A stretch of DNA of 64,000 nt from Lewinellaceae bacterium (GTDB lineage Bacteria > Bacteroidota > Bacteroidia > Chitinophagales > Saprospiraceae). Under the pieces are notes generated by a model, which saw only the letters and a list, made by a program, of their open reading frames with translations, was not told the DNA's origin and did not search any database. Position numbers and translations under genes: made by a program. The stretch is taken from positions 62,001 to 126,000 of the forward strand of contig JACJYA010000018.1 in assembly GCA_020636315.1 (NCBI GenBank). The letters run 5' to 3'. Of the stretch, positions 46,299 to 55,263 are shown piece after piece. Positions within the stretch are counted from its first letter, which is position 1. Every line of letters begins with the position of its first letter.

Positions 46299-47852
46299 CT
46301 AATGTTTAATGAATTTTTTTGAGATCAAAACCTTATTATTCATAAGATACTGCAAAAAATACACCCCTGCCGCCCAGCCCTGTACCGGAACTATAAAAGT
46401 GTCTTCCGGGCGGCGGGATTGATAGCTCCCCATAATCTTGCCCTGGGAGTCCACGATCCGAAACCGGGCCTCCTTTATGGGATGGGAAGAACGCAACTGA
46501 AAATTCAGGAAATCAAGAGTTGGATTAGGGTAAATGGCTAACGCTAATTCCTCTTTTTCGGCCTCTTCTGCTGTACTAATTAGGTGGCAGCCGGGGATGA
46601 GGCAGCCATATTCATCCACTTTCATCATCCATGCCCTCAATAGCTGAGGGCTATCCGGGGGCCTTGGGCGCGTTTCGCCAACAATTACGTAACCGCCATC
46701 AGGAGTAGCTTTCAAATCCCAGGGATGTGGAAAGCTTAATATGCCATCAAAGAAGGAATAATACCTGGCCCATAAGCTGTCTCCTTCCGGAGAGGCTTTA
46801 AATATCCAACTGCCTCCAACCTCTACGCCAATTGAATAGTTCTCTATTATTCTTCCAGTAGCCACATAACCGCTTCCATCCAAAGCCGAAACAACTTTGA
46901 CAGCAGATGTTTCTTGTGCCTGCCTGGCCCCTCTAAACTCAGTTCCCCATTCAAATTGATGAGAAGAATTAAGCTTAAATAAATAAGGAAACCATTGTAA
47001 CTGTCCTGTGCTAATATTAATGGGATCCTCAATTCCTTTGCCGCTTGCAATGACCAGGCCTCCATCGGGCGTCCTTACCATAGCTCGTGCCATATCAAAC
47101 AATTGATTTACCGGTGTGAAATACTCCCACTCAATTTCTCCCGAAGAGCTTATTTTAAATATATGTGCCCGGCTATAATAATTCTGCCATACCTGTCCTT
47201 TATTGGATCTTTCAGCCCCTATGATCAACCCTCCGTCTGCTTCAGGTAGCATTGAAAAAGCTATTTGTGTTGGGCTGCCACCAAAAATGAAAGATTCGCG
47301 CAGGTTTCCAAGGGAGTCAAATTTCAGGACGTATAAATCTGCATTATGGTAATCTGATGTGTCCCCATCTATTCCGGATAGGAAAAAGTACTCATTGTCT
47401 GGAGTAGCTGCCAAGCCTGCAACAAACATGAAATATGCATTTGGATAATAAGGGTGCAAAAACTCTGATGTAAAAAGGGTGTCACCTACATTGTTGTATC
47501 TAATAATGGTGCCTTTATAGGTAGAGTCTTTGGCCAGGCAAGCATCGATGAACCCCCCGTCAGCAGTTGGGGCCAAATCCCCGAGCCAGGCTTCGTAGGA
47601 TTTTTCTGCGGAGGCGAGCTTTTTTTGATATTCAACCTCTCCATTTAAATCTAGTTTCAGAAAGAGGTTTCCCACTTTGTACGTCCCACCCGTGGTATCA
47701 GTGATGATGCCTCTGGCGTAGAAACAACTATCGGTAGGCAGCACACTGGTGAATACCTTATAAGGGAAATTCAGGGTGTACTGATGGTTAAAAGTGGTTT
47801 GCCCATACAAGCATGGGCTAAGCAAAAGAAGAAAAAAAGTAATTGCTCTCAT
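46299..47852 (-). CDS. Type IX secreted protein with delta-60-like repeats
   Basis: A 517-aa protein with signal peptide (ITFFLLLLSPCLYGQ). The body has repeated blades of the form ADGGFI, EADGGLIIGAER, TPDGGLVIASG, TPDGGYVIVGETR, separated by strands such as VLKFDSLGN and IFKISSSGEIEW, suggesting a beta-propeller of the delta-60 type. It ends with a type A T9SS sorting domain (AIYPNPTLDFLNFQL, FRIVDSQGKI, WAAGVYFLQYLMN). Function unknown; likely cell-surface or secreted. Confidence 0.85.
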   Translation of the reverse strand: MRAITFFLLLLSPCLYGQTTFNHQYTLNFPYKVFTSVLPTDSCFYARGIITDTTGGTYKVGNLFLKLDLNGEVEYQKKLASAEKSYEAWLGDLAPTADGGFIDACLAKDSTYKGTIIRYNNVGDTLFTSEFLHPYYPNAYFMFVAGLAATPDNEYFFLSGIDGDTSDYHNADLYVLKFDSLGNLRESFIFGGSPTQIAFSMLPEADGGLIIGAERSNKGQVWQNYYSRAHIFKISSSGEIEWEYFTPVNQLFDMARAMVRTPDGGLVIASGKGIEDPINISTGQLQWFPYLFKLNSSHQFEWGTEFRGARQAQETSAVKVVSALDGSGYVATGRIIENYSIGVEVGGSWIFKASPEGDSLWARYYSFFDGILSFPHPWDLKATPDGGYVIVGETRPRPPDSPQLLRAWMMKVDEYGCLIPGCHLISTAEEAEKEELALAIYPNPTLDFLNFQLRSSHPIKEARFRIVDSQGKIMGSYQSRRPEDTFIVPVQGWAAGVYFLQYLMNNKVLISKKFIKH

Positions 47853-47870
47853 GGAAGATAGGGTTTGAAT

Positions 47871-48030
47871 GAGGCTATCTCAAAAGTTAAATGAAGATTT
47901 TGCTTGCCAAGCAAAATTTTGTTTTTGCTGCCCGGAGAACTCCTTCGATTCCTCTTGAAAGAGGAAAGTAGAGCTTTAGGGAAACAAAATTTTGCTGCCC
48001 TTTGCAAAAATGCACTTTTGAGACAGCCTC
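47871..48030. repeat. MITE-like element 3 (160 bp)
   Basis: Inverted ends GAGGCTATCTCAAAAGT (left) and ACTTTTGAGACAGCCTC (right), one mismatch. GAG...CTC termini and size match the other elements. No clear 3-bp duplication; flanks are AAT and ATT. It occupies most of the space between two T9SS cargo genes. Confidence 0.7.
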
Positions 48031-48094
48031 ATTAATCAAAAACACGATTTACAATATAGTATTTCTCTGTTTGAGAAAATATGTATTACATCCA

Positions 48095-51000
48095 TCATTT
48101 CGCTAATACCAACTTCAATGCCGGATAGGCTTTCCCTTTTCTTCTGATCTGGCAGTAGTAGATCCCGCGCGAAACCTGGCCGGCAATCCATCGGATATCA
48201 CTACTTTCTTCCTGCAAAGAGAACTCTTTAACTACATGCCCATATATATTATAAATGGTAAGTGTAGCGGGGACCTCTAAATTGGGTAGGGAATAGGAAA
48301 AAACCACCTCTCCTTTAGCAGGGTTTGGCCTCACGGTTAAGGGTTGGTAGGCATCGATGACGTTGTTATTGTTGCCCGGAGGCATATAAGGCCTTTGCGG
48401 CGGCGGGGCAGGGGAGTAAGGGGCCAATTCGTAGTTATAGCCATAAAACACATTAAGTAATCCCTGTGCCATTGCGCCAGCCAGCCTTAGGCTGCTATCT
48501 GCAATACCCTGAATTCCTAAAACCGTAGCACTGTCCAGAGAAGCATAGTGAATATCATTCTCAAATGCATCAATTGCAATTTCGCAGAGGCCTACGTAAA
48601 GCAAATGTTCTATGCTATCCACGCCCTTTAAACTGAATTTGATGGGTATGCTGTCTCTAACCACCCTGGCAACTGTAAAATTACTGTCCAGAAGATAGGA
48701 ATTTACTCTCTCATACTCAGCCTCTATACTCTCTTTTTTAATGAGCCACGACCGATAATTGGTGAGGTTAAGGCCGTTAGTGTCTGCAAGCTCACTCTTT
48801 ATCATTCGATTGGCCGCCTGGTGGATTAGGGTTCTATACCAGGAAATGTAAGCCTCCAAAATGGTTCGGGAAGTTACTTCATCCAGTTCAGATAAAAGGC
48901 TGCTTACTAATACTTCATCCAGTTCAATGTAAAGGAATGTTTGAAAACCAGGGGCTCTAAGCACATCGGGGTTGGCAGACAAAATAGTGTCCAGGTCATT
49001 ATTGGAAAAAATATCAGTCCTATATACCACCTCTTCCAGGACTGCCCTGGTCAGATAAGGTGAAATTTCCACAAGCTTATTCTTTAAGCTGTCTGCTCCT
49101 AAGGAATGTGTTGTTGATATTAAATTAATTAAGTCTTCTTCTGATTGCCCTCCATTAAGTAGGTTTAATCGTTTCTCTACTAAAGAATCATAAGAACTTT
49201 TAGCATCCTCAAATTCTCCTGTTATATCCAATGATTCCTGCGCTGTTAATTTGATATCTTGGTCCTCTTGGCCATTCTTGCAATCTCTCTCATTGGCGGT
49301 TAATATGGGGAAAACAGCAAAATAGTAACCTTCCAGTGGTGTCTTGCTTTCTTCTTCTACATGATAATAATTTATTGCGGCTGAGCTTCGATTATTGAAA
49401 TCGCCAAAATTCTCATTGAAATGTGAAAAAGCATTGTCAGCAGCTTCTACCGGGCTGCCTTGACTCTCAGCAATACCTTCGCCAACTACATAAAAATCAA
49501 ACCAATTCTCATCTTCGTTTAAATTACAAAGATATTGCAAACCTCCTTCAAATGACAGAGGGTTTCTGTTCCTCCCCTCTGCCAAATTAGCAACATGCAT
49601 CCCCCTAATAAAAGTATCTCTTTGTATGATGTTATTTTCAGTTCCGGTATTAAGAGCGAGTATTCCAATTATATCAGAGTCCTCATAATCTACCCCAAAT
49701 AAAGTATTTCCTTCAACTTTGAACCCGGTACAGTCTCGAATCTCGATACCAATTTGAGATCCTGATTCATCAAAGCTCCCAATATTTTCCATTGTATTTC
49801 CATCTACAATGAAGTTGTTGGTAGACCATGTAGAAACGCCGCGATAGAAGTTCGCAAAATCGCAGTCCTTTACGGTAAATTTCTTTTCTTCACCAAACCA
49901 TTTACGAACGCGAACCCCGTACTTATAGCCATCAAATCCAGAATTTTTTACGGTAAACCTTGCATTGAAAGCCAGAATGGCATTTTCACTTTTGTTAGAG
50001 CCCAGAGCATTGGAAGATAGGAAAAGGCAATTATTATTTACAGAAATTCCATCTACACTTGCAAAAAACATCTGGGATGTGAGAATCGGCCCGGATGCCA
50101 GAGGGAAGTCTGAAAAATTTGTATCTCTTACAAAATTGCAATTACTGAATTGGGAGATAGTCCTCTTTTCATAGTTAGAAAATGAAATTGTGCCACAATT
50201 AGTAAAATCTGTATCCACAGCAATTACCAGCCCACCTCCACCTACAACTATTGGCCTTGTTGCCCTCTCTAACATTGAGCCGGCATTTAGCTTGAGTAAC
50301 CCCTGCCCATTTGTAACTAATGGGAACTGGTCTTGGCCTGTCCCTTCGACTTCTATCCCTCTCCAGTAAGTGCTATCGCAATTATTGTAGATCTTTGCTC
50401 CATCTACGATTAATTTGCCGCCAGGTTCTACTTTGAATTTTGCACCCTCCGGCATGCCGATATCACATTTAATGGTCAATCTGCCGCCAGATTGGATTAC
50501 TACATTACCGCGAAGGTTTCGAGGGCCACTCCAGATCAAGTCTGCACTATCGGGAATGATAATATCCGGTTCAGTAATGTCACAAATATTTTCTGTCATT
50601 GAGAAGCCACCGTTGCCATCCGGAAATCGCTCAAAGGCAGGTTTTTGTTCCGCGAAAAAATGATGGATGCGCCCAAGCTGGCACTGGGTAAGAGCGCAAC
50701 GGTTGTTTGGGATATCAATACAGCCTAATTGGTTGATACTCGACCGCCAGGGTGTATCGCCACAGCCATCATCATCATTATGTGTCCAGTGAGCTTGGAA
50801 TGGAGAAAGATGGTCTAAGGACAGGACATGAAAAATTTCCCCTAACATACCCTGGCCCATACTAGAAGGGCTTCCTGAAAGAGGATCTACCTCACCTGGA
50901 AAACACATTGTTTCTCCCTCAGTGACAGCAGCGTAGGATCCGTACCATCCGAATGCAACTTGAAAAGGGCTAGGTGTTGGATTGGTGGTTGATGAGAAAT

Positions 51001-52984
51001 CACATGGCCCTGCTGTAAACCCACCTGGGCCAAAATAATAGCAATCATCAGCATCCGGTATGCTGTCCTCGCCTGGCGGCATAGGCACCCAGTTCCCAGC
51101 GGGAAGAAATACATGGAAAGCATTCTGAATATCCGGATGGTTTAAATGGTTGAAATAAGGATGATTAGGGGCCGGATTGCTGGCATATAATGATCGCATA
51201 GTGTTCCAATAAAAACTACTATTACCTTCACAGCCATTAACCCCCATACCCCATCCCCGGTTATCTGGATGGAAGAAAACATCAGCTTCTCCAGGCGTGG
51301 CTGTGGAATCTGCAATGATACCGTTATTAAGCAAGCGTATGCGTGCATCCCTCATATGGGGAGAAAAGTCATTTATATCGTCACAGAGGTTGCCTAAATG
51401 GGTATTCGCCCCCTCCGGGCCGTTGAACCAGGACTTTATTACATCTATATGCTCCTTGGTAAAATTGCATGGGTCGTCTGGATGAACAACCCAATTACCA
51501 AGGTTATCAGGGTCTTCTCTCTGAAAAATATGGATTACCGTTTTTATATACCTGATGGGCGTATGTTCCGGAAAATCCGGATCGGGGGCATAGCTTACCG
51601 ATTGAGCACATGGGTTCAATGTATCCGGGACAGGCCAGCAAGCAGGATAAGGTGAACTAGAAGCTCCATCAAGCTCAGGGTCACATATTGAGCATTGTGG
51701 GATCGTGAACCCAATATTTTGATTTCCGGGAGGGCCTTCCCAGACCGGCCCTGCTTTAAGGACGGTAAGCGTGCAGCTCGAATCTGCGGAGAAACCAGCA
51801 GTTAATTCTATATCTACTTTTTGTACGGTAGCCTGCATTAATACGCCTTCAAAAAGGTAAGAATTTCCTGTTAGGCTATCCACCGGCACCGACGTATTAT
51901 TTGAAGGGTTACTTATCACTTGAGGGCCACTAATGGCAAGCTCTCCGGTAGAAGGGGGCGTTGCAAATTCGACGTAAACATCTAATGTAAAGGTGTCATC
52001 GGCCCAATCGTCTGTACCTTGGTTGCTGCAAGTATCACTACGATTGGTAGTGGAAATACAATAAATATTGCAATTAGAAACCGAAGGCGTTCTGGAAACC
52101 TCCAGTTCGAAATTGCCAGTTGCTCCGGAGGCCCCACCTACTACAATATAATAGTTTTGGCCTGCTGTGGATGTCCAGGTTACTGTGGCATCATCTCCAC
52201 AAGAATTATCATCACTGCTAACACAGGTTAAATTACTACAGGTGCCAGTGAACACCCCGATCTGGGTATCAAAATCTGTGCTGTCATGACAGGTTGACAC
52301 GGTAATGTCGCCGTCAATGCCGATGATGCTATACCATACCAATGAATCTGCAGAAAACGGCGCACAAGCCGGCAGAGATGCTGCCTTTCCATTTATATTG
52401 TTCCAGCTTATATTATCAGTTCCACACGTAATAAGCCTAGCCTTATCGCAAGACGTATTATTTGTAAGAGAAAGCGATGAAGCAAGTGGTGGCGCTACAC
52501 AATCCACCTGCAAATCGAAATTCCCCGTGAGGCCCGATAAGCCGGCTACTACTACATAATAGGTTTGGCCGAATGTAGAAGCCCAACTTACAGTAGAGTT
52601 TAAGCTCCATTCGCTACAAGCTGGATCATCATTATTTCCTGCGATGCAGGACAAGTTGTCACAGGAGCCAGTGAAAATACCGATCTGTGAGTCAAAATCT
52701 GTTGCGGGAAAGCATGTCGTTGCCGTCATCTCCCATCCTGTACCTATAATCTTGTACCATACGGTTTTGCCAGGGCTTGTTAACCCGCAGCTTGGAAGAG
52801 AATCGTCGGAAGCACCTTGATTAGAACCACTTACAAGGGTACCACAACTAAGGGTAATGGCATTGGCACAAGTGTCGTTACCGGGTTGGGCCAATGTCAA
52901 ATTCGTTGTAAATAGCGCAATTAGAGGTAAGCTCCGCCAGATGGCAGAAACTGGCCTGAGAGTAAAAAAATTAAAGACGTTCAT
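48095..52984 (-). CDS. Giant type IX secreted multidomain protein
   Basis: A 1629-aa protein. After the signal peptide come two repeated domains (about 35-160 and 180-300) of the type CANAITLSCGTLVSG / VWYKIIGTGW / FDSQIGIFTGSC, common in Bacteroidota surface proteins. About 470-800 looks like an M43-type metallopeptidase, but the zinc motif reads GEIFHVLSLDH near 716 (first His and the Gly are lost), followed by DGCGDTPW. About 840-1180 is a right-handed beta-helix (RLTIKCDIGM, NNCDSTYWRGIEVEG, GFKVEGNTLFG). A helical stretch follows, and the protein ends in a T9SS sorting domain (TVRPNPAKGEVVFSYSLP). Probably an adhesive or scaffold surface protein. Confidence 0.85.
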   Translation of the reverse strand: MNVFNFFTLRPVSAIWRSLPLIALFTTNLTLAQPGNDTCANAITLSCGTLVSGSNQGASDDSLPSCGLTSPGKTVWYKIIGTGWEMTATTCFPATDFDSQIGIFTGSCDNLSCIAGNNDDPACSEWSLNSTVSWASTFGQTYYVVVAGLSGLTGNFDLQVDCVAPPLASSLSLTNNTSCDKARLITCGTDNISWNNINGKAASLPACAPFSADSLVWYSIIGIDGDITVSTCHDSTDFDTQIGVFTGTCSNLTCVSSDDNSCGDDATVTWTSTAGQNYYIVVGGASGATGNFELEVSRTPSVSNCNIYCISTTNRSDTCSNQGTDDWADDTFTLDVYVEFATPPSTGELAISGPQVISNPSNNTSVPVDSLTGNSYLFEGVLMQATVQKVDIELTAGFSADSSCTLTVLKAGPVWEGPPGNQNIGFTIPQCSICDPELDGASSSPYPACWPVPDTLNPCAQSVSYAPDPDFPEHTPIRYIKTVIHIFQREDPDNLGNWVVHPDDPCNFTKEHIDVIKSWFNGPEGANTHLGNLCDDINDFSPHMRDARIRLLNNGIIADSTATPGEADVFFHPDNRGWGMGVNGCEGNSSFYWNTMRSLYASNPAPNHPYFNHLNHPDIQNAFHVFLPAGNWVPMPPGEDSIPDADDCYYFGPGGFTAGPCDFSSTTNPTPSPFQVAFGWYGSYAAVTEGETMCFPGEVDPLSGSPSSMGQGMLGEIFHVLSLDHLSPFQAHWTHNDDDGCGDTPWRSSINQLGCIDIPNNRCALTQCQLGRIHHFFAEQKPAFERFPDGNGGFSMTENICDITEPDIIIPDSADLIWSGPRNLRGNVVIQSGGRLTIKCDIGMPEGAKFKVEPGGKLIVDGAKIYNNCDSTYWRGIEVEGTGQDQFPLVTNGQGLLKLNAGSMLERATRPIVVGGGGLVIAVDTDFTNCGTISFSNYEKRTISQFSNCNFVRDTNFSDFPLASGPILTSQMFFASVDGISVNNNCLFLSSNALGSNKSENAILAFNARFTVKNSGFDGYKYGVRVRKWFGEEKKFTVKDCDFANFYRGVSTWSTNNFIVDGNTMENIGSFDESGSQIGIEIRDCTGFKVEGNTLFGVDYEDSDIIGILALNTGTENNIIQRDTFIRGMHVANLAEGRNRNPLSFEGGLQYLCNLNEDENWFDFYVVGEGIAESQGSPVEAADNAFSHFNENFGDFNNRSSAAINYYHVEEESKTPLEGYYFAVFPILTANERDCKNGQEDQDIKLTAQESLDITGEFEDAKSSYDSLVEKRLNLLNGGQSEEDLINLISTTHSLGADSLKNKLVEISPYLTRAVLEEVVYRTDIFSNNDLDTILSANPDVLRAPGFQTFLYIELDEVLVSSLLSELDEVTSRTILEAYISWYRTLIHQAANRMIKSELADTNGLNLTNYRSWLIKKESIEAEYERVNSYLLDSNFTVARVVRDSIPIKFSLKGVDSIEHLLYVGLCEIAIDAFENDIHYASLDSATVLGIQGIADSSLRLAGAMAQGLLNVFYGYNYELAPYSPAPPPQRPYMPPGNNNNVIDAYQPLTVRPNPAKGEVVFSYSLPNLEVPATLTIYNIYGHVVKEFSLQEESSDIRWIAGQVSRGIYYCQIRRKGKAYPALKLVLAK

Positions 52985-53514
52985 AGCCTGTATAGTTTTG
53001 GTTTGGAAAAAAAACTATTGCCTGGGGCGTCTTTATAATGTCAAGAGATTAGTGCTAAGGGTATTTTTTTAACCTAATTTAACCCAGAGAATTTCTTGAC
53101 GCTTGGCTAGCGTCGAAAGTTTACGGAGTAAGAGCGCTTTATTATAACAAGTGTGCAGCATCAACATGCCTTTCACATATTGTGCAATTTGGAAGCAGGG
53201 TAAAACACCAAAAGGCCTGAACAGGCGGTTTCCAGAACTCAATAACAGGGTAGAAGTGATTGTAAGATAGGGATACCGGAGCATTTTTACAATGGGGGCA
53301 ATGTTAAAGTTGTTCTTATAGCTTAAGAAAAGGGCTACAATGTGAGGTATGCCTTTTACTAAGAATTAATACGTAGAATATAAATGCTATGATGAAGTGA
53401 AGCAACGATGATTGTTGAAGAACCAGGCTTCGTCCTGATAGCTAGCGGGGTGCTACGATCCTGAGCCTTCGCCTTGTGCCCCTTCTCCATCAAAAGCAAA
53501 ACCCGAATAAGCTC
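52985..53514. other. Intergenic region with a degenerate MITE copy
   Basis: 530 bp without a convincing gene. From about 53390 to 53514 it shares with element 2 the words GTTGAAGAACC, GGCTTCGT, GCTACGATCC, CGCCTTGT, TCTCCATCAAA and the end AATAAGCTCTTA, while a matching left end is not visible. It is therefore a truncated or decayed copy. Confidence 0.5.
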
Positions 53515-53916
53515 TTATTGAAAATATTGGTTAAAGGTTTCAAAGGATTGCTCTATTTTCTCAAATAGGTCGATCGCCTCCTTTTCAGTTTCAACATTTT
53601 CAAGTTCATCCAGTAATACCATATAGGGATGTAACCATTTGTGCAATTCCTCATGGCTTTTCCCTTTCATGGTGCAGCTTGAAATGAGCAATTGGTTGTT
53701 TTCCTTCAGTTGTGCAGTTAGTGCTTTGTAGTCTTTTTTGTCTCCGGCCGCGAAGTCCGAAATGAGCCTTTCAGATGCCATTAACGGTGGGATCATTTCA
53801 GCGTTAATTTTCCATTTTTCTCCATTGTTCAATTCCATTTCCTCTTTGTTGGAGTTACTGCTGCAGCTGAAAAAAAACAAGAATAGAAGGGATGGTAAAA
53901 TAATTTTAGGATACAT
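53515..53916 (-). CDS. Small lipoprotein, unknown function
   Basis: A 133-aa lipoprotein with lipobox LFFFFSC (lipidated Cys18) and a helical mature part (LMASERLISDFAAGDKKDYKALTAQLKENNQLL, then CTMKGKSHEELHKWLHPYMVLLDELENV). The pattern resembles helical heme- or metal-related periplasmic proteins found near nitric-oxide genes. No family is certain. It is transcribed away from the Rrf2-haemoglobin cluster. Confidence 0.7.
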   Translation of the reverse strand: MYPKIILPSLLFLFFFSCSSNSNKEEMELNNGEKWKINAEMIPPLMASERLISDFAAGDKKDYKALTAQLKENNQLLISSCTMKGKSHEELHKWLHPYMVLLDELENVETEKEAIDLFEKIEQSFETFNQYFQ

Positions 53917-54071
53917 TTCTTTGCTTTTTAATTAGGTTGTGCACCTACCTCTCATTCCTGGTTGTCAACCAGAGAGGTAGTAGAAAACATCTCTCTCCAA
54001 AAGTAGATATATGAAGGCCGGGTTCCTATGATCTAAATCATATTTCTGGGAAAACAGACAAATTCTTTCTC

Positions 54072-54109
54072 GGATAATTTTGTCCGAAATTATTTTGCGC
54101 TTATTTTTG
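54072..54109 (+). promoter_or_regulatory. Promoter and candidate Rrf2 operator upstream of the Rrf2 gene
   Basis: TTG at 54080-54082, 19 bp, then TATTTTTG at 54102-54109 match the Bacteroidota consensus. A near-palindrome GGATAATTTTGTCC (54072-54085) overlaps the -33 element and matches the perfect palindrome before the haemoglobin gene at 12 of 14 positions. Autoregulation is likely. Confidence 0.6.
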
Positions 54110-54123
54110 TAAAAAAAGCAGCC

Positions 54124-54558
54124 ATGTTCTCGAAAGCATGTGAATATGGGATCAGGGCAAGTGTTTACCTTGCCCGGCAGGCGGAAAAGGGCGATCGGGC
54201 CAGTTTGACGGAAATTGCCAAAGCGATTGATTCGCCGGTGGCGTTTACCGCCAAGATCCTGCAATTGCTGGCCAGGCACGAGATCATAATCTCTTACAAA
54301 GGGCCAACCGGCGGTTATGAGATTCCCAAAGAGCATCTTTCCGGTATCCAGCTGAGCCATATTGTAAAGGTCATTGATGGCGATAAGGTTTACAGAGGCT
54401 GTGGCCTGGGGTTGAAAGAATGCAATGCATCGAAACCTTGCCCGTTACACTTTCAGTTCAAGGCCATACGAGATGAATTAAAGGAAATGTTGCAGAGTAC
54501 AACGGTACAAGACCTGGCTAATGAATTGCACCGGCGTCCGGCTTTTCTAAAACGATAA
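54124..54558 (+). CDS. Rrf2-family Fe-S transcriptional regulator (NsrR-like)
   Basis: A 144-aa regulator with an N-terminal winged HTH (ACEYGIRASVYLA, then SLTEIAKAIDSPVAFTAKILQLLARHEII and the wing KGPTGGYEIP). Three cysteines follow (C93, C100, C106) with the spacing of the [Fe-S]-ligating loop of NsrR/IscR proteins. Such proteins sense nitric oxide or Fe-S status. It precedes a truncated haemoglobin and a hemerythrin on the same strand. Operator-like palindromes are present before this gene and before the haemoglobin gene, so it probably represses both until NO damages its cluster. Confidence 0.88.
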   Translation: MFSKACEYGIRASVYLARQAEKGDRASLTEIAKAIDSPVAFTAKILQLLARHEIIISYKGPTGGYEIPKEHLSGIQLSHIVKVIDGDKVYRGCGLGLKECNASKPCPLHFQFKAIRDELKEMLQSTTVQDLANELHRRPAFLKR

Positions 54559-54565
54559 ATTGGTT

Positions 54566-54593
54566 CTTTGACAAATCCTGTGATTTGTCAAAG
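54566..54593. promoter_or_regulatory. Perfect 12-bp inverted repeat between Rrf2 and haemoglobin genes
   Basis: Arms CTTTGACAAATC and GATTTGTCAAAG around CTGT, starting eight bases after the Rrf2 stop. It could terminate the Rrf2 transcript, although the T run comes only after nine more bases. Or it could be an extended operator, since it contains the GACAAAT word of the nearby palindrome. Confidence 0.5.
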
Positions 54594-54620
54594 GAGGATA
54601 AATTTTTTTGACAAAAAAAC

Positions 54621-54634
54621 GGACAAATTTGTCC
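54621..54634. promoter_or_regulatory. Candidate Rrf2 operator before the haemoglobin gene
   Basis: A perfect 14-bp palindrome GGACAAATTTGTCC ends 10 bp before the start codon. It is the symmetric version of the site upstream of the Rrf2 gene. Confidence 0.6.
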
Positions 54635-54644
54635 AGTATATAAT

Positions 54645-55040
54645 ATGAAAGAAAAGAGCGATATCTCGGACATTGAGGACATCAAATTACTGGTTGACAC
54701 TTTTTATGGCAAGGTGCGGCAAGACGGCTTGCTTGCTGATATTTTTAACGGCGTAATTCAGGGCCGCTGGCCGGAACACCTGGAAAAGATGTACAGGTTC
54801 TGGCAAACCGTTCTGCTCGGTGAACATACCTATTTCGGCAGCCCATTCAGCCCTCATGCCCGCTTGCCGGTTGGCAGTCAACATTTTGAACGCTGGAAAG
54901 AGCTGTTTTCTGAAACAGTGGGCCAGCATTTTTCCGGAGAGAAAGCAGAGGAAGCTAAATGGCGGGCAGAAAAGATGGCGGAAATGTTTCTGCAAAAGAT
55001 AGAATATTACCGGGACAACCAGGCAAAACCGCTGGTATGA
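54645..55040 (+). CDS. Group III truncated haemoglobin
   Basis: A 131-aa globin. Readable features: IKLLVDTFYGKVRQDGLLADIFNG (B helix), a CD/E region YRFWQTVLLGEHTYFGSPFSPH, and the proximal histidine His80 in GSQHFERWKELF. The GSPFSPH motif and length are typical of group III (TrHbP-like) globins, which are linked to peroxide or NO handling. Encoded just downstream of the NsrR-like regulator, with a palindromic operator close to its start, so NO detoxification is the likely role. Confidence 0.92.
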   Translation: MKEKSDISDIEDIKLLVDTFYGKVRQDGLLADIFNGVIQGRWPEHLEKMYRFWQTVLLGEHTYFGSPFSPHARLPVGSQHFERWKELFSETVGQHFSGEKAEEAKWRAEKMAEMFLQKIEYYRDNQAKPLV

Positions 55041-55045
55041 GTTTA

Positions 55046-55204
55046 GAGCTTGTTCAAAATTCAATCAATGGGCTCCAAGCGGCAAATTTTGTTTCATCCG
55101 ACGTTAAATTTTTCGCCGGATAGCCCGCATCCGGCTGCAAAATTTGCCTTGCCTGAAATAATATTTTCTCGCTTTCGCCTCATCATCGAAATTTGAACAA
55201 GCTC
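55046..55204. repeat. MITE-like element 4 (159 bp, TTA target duplication)
   Basis: Inverted ends GAGCTTGTTCAAA and complement, flanked by TTA at 55043-55045 and 55205-55207. The left end lies six bases after the haemoglobin stop codon, so the insertion narrowly missed the gene and now separates it from the hemerythrin gene. Confidence 0.82.
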
Positions 55205-55263
55205 TTAACTGTCAAATACCCGTTAGCCATAATAAACTGATAAATCAGAAAACGAGTAGGATC

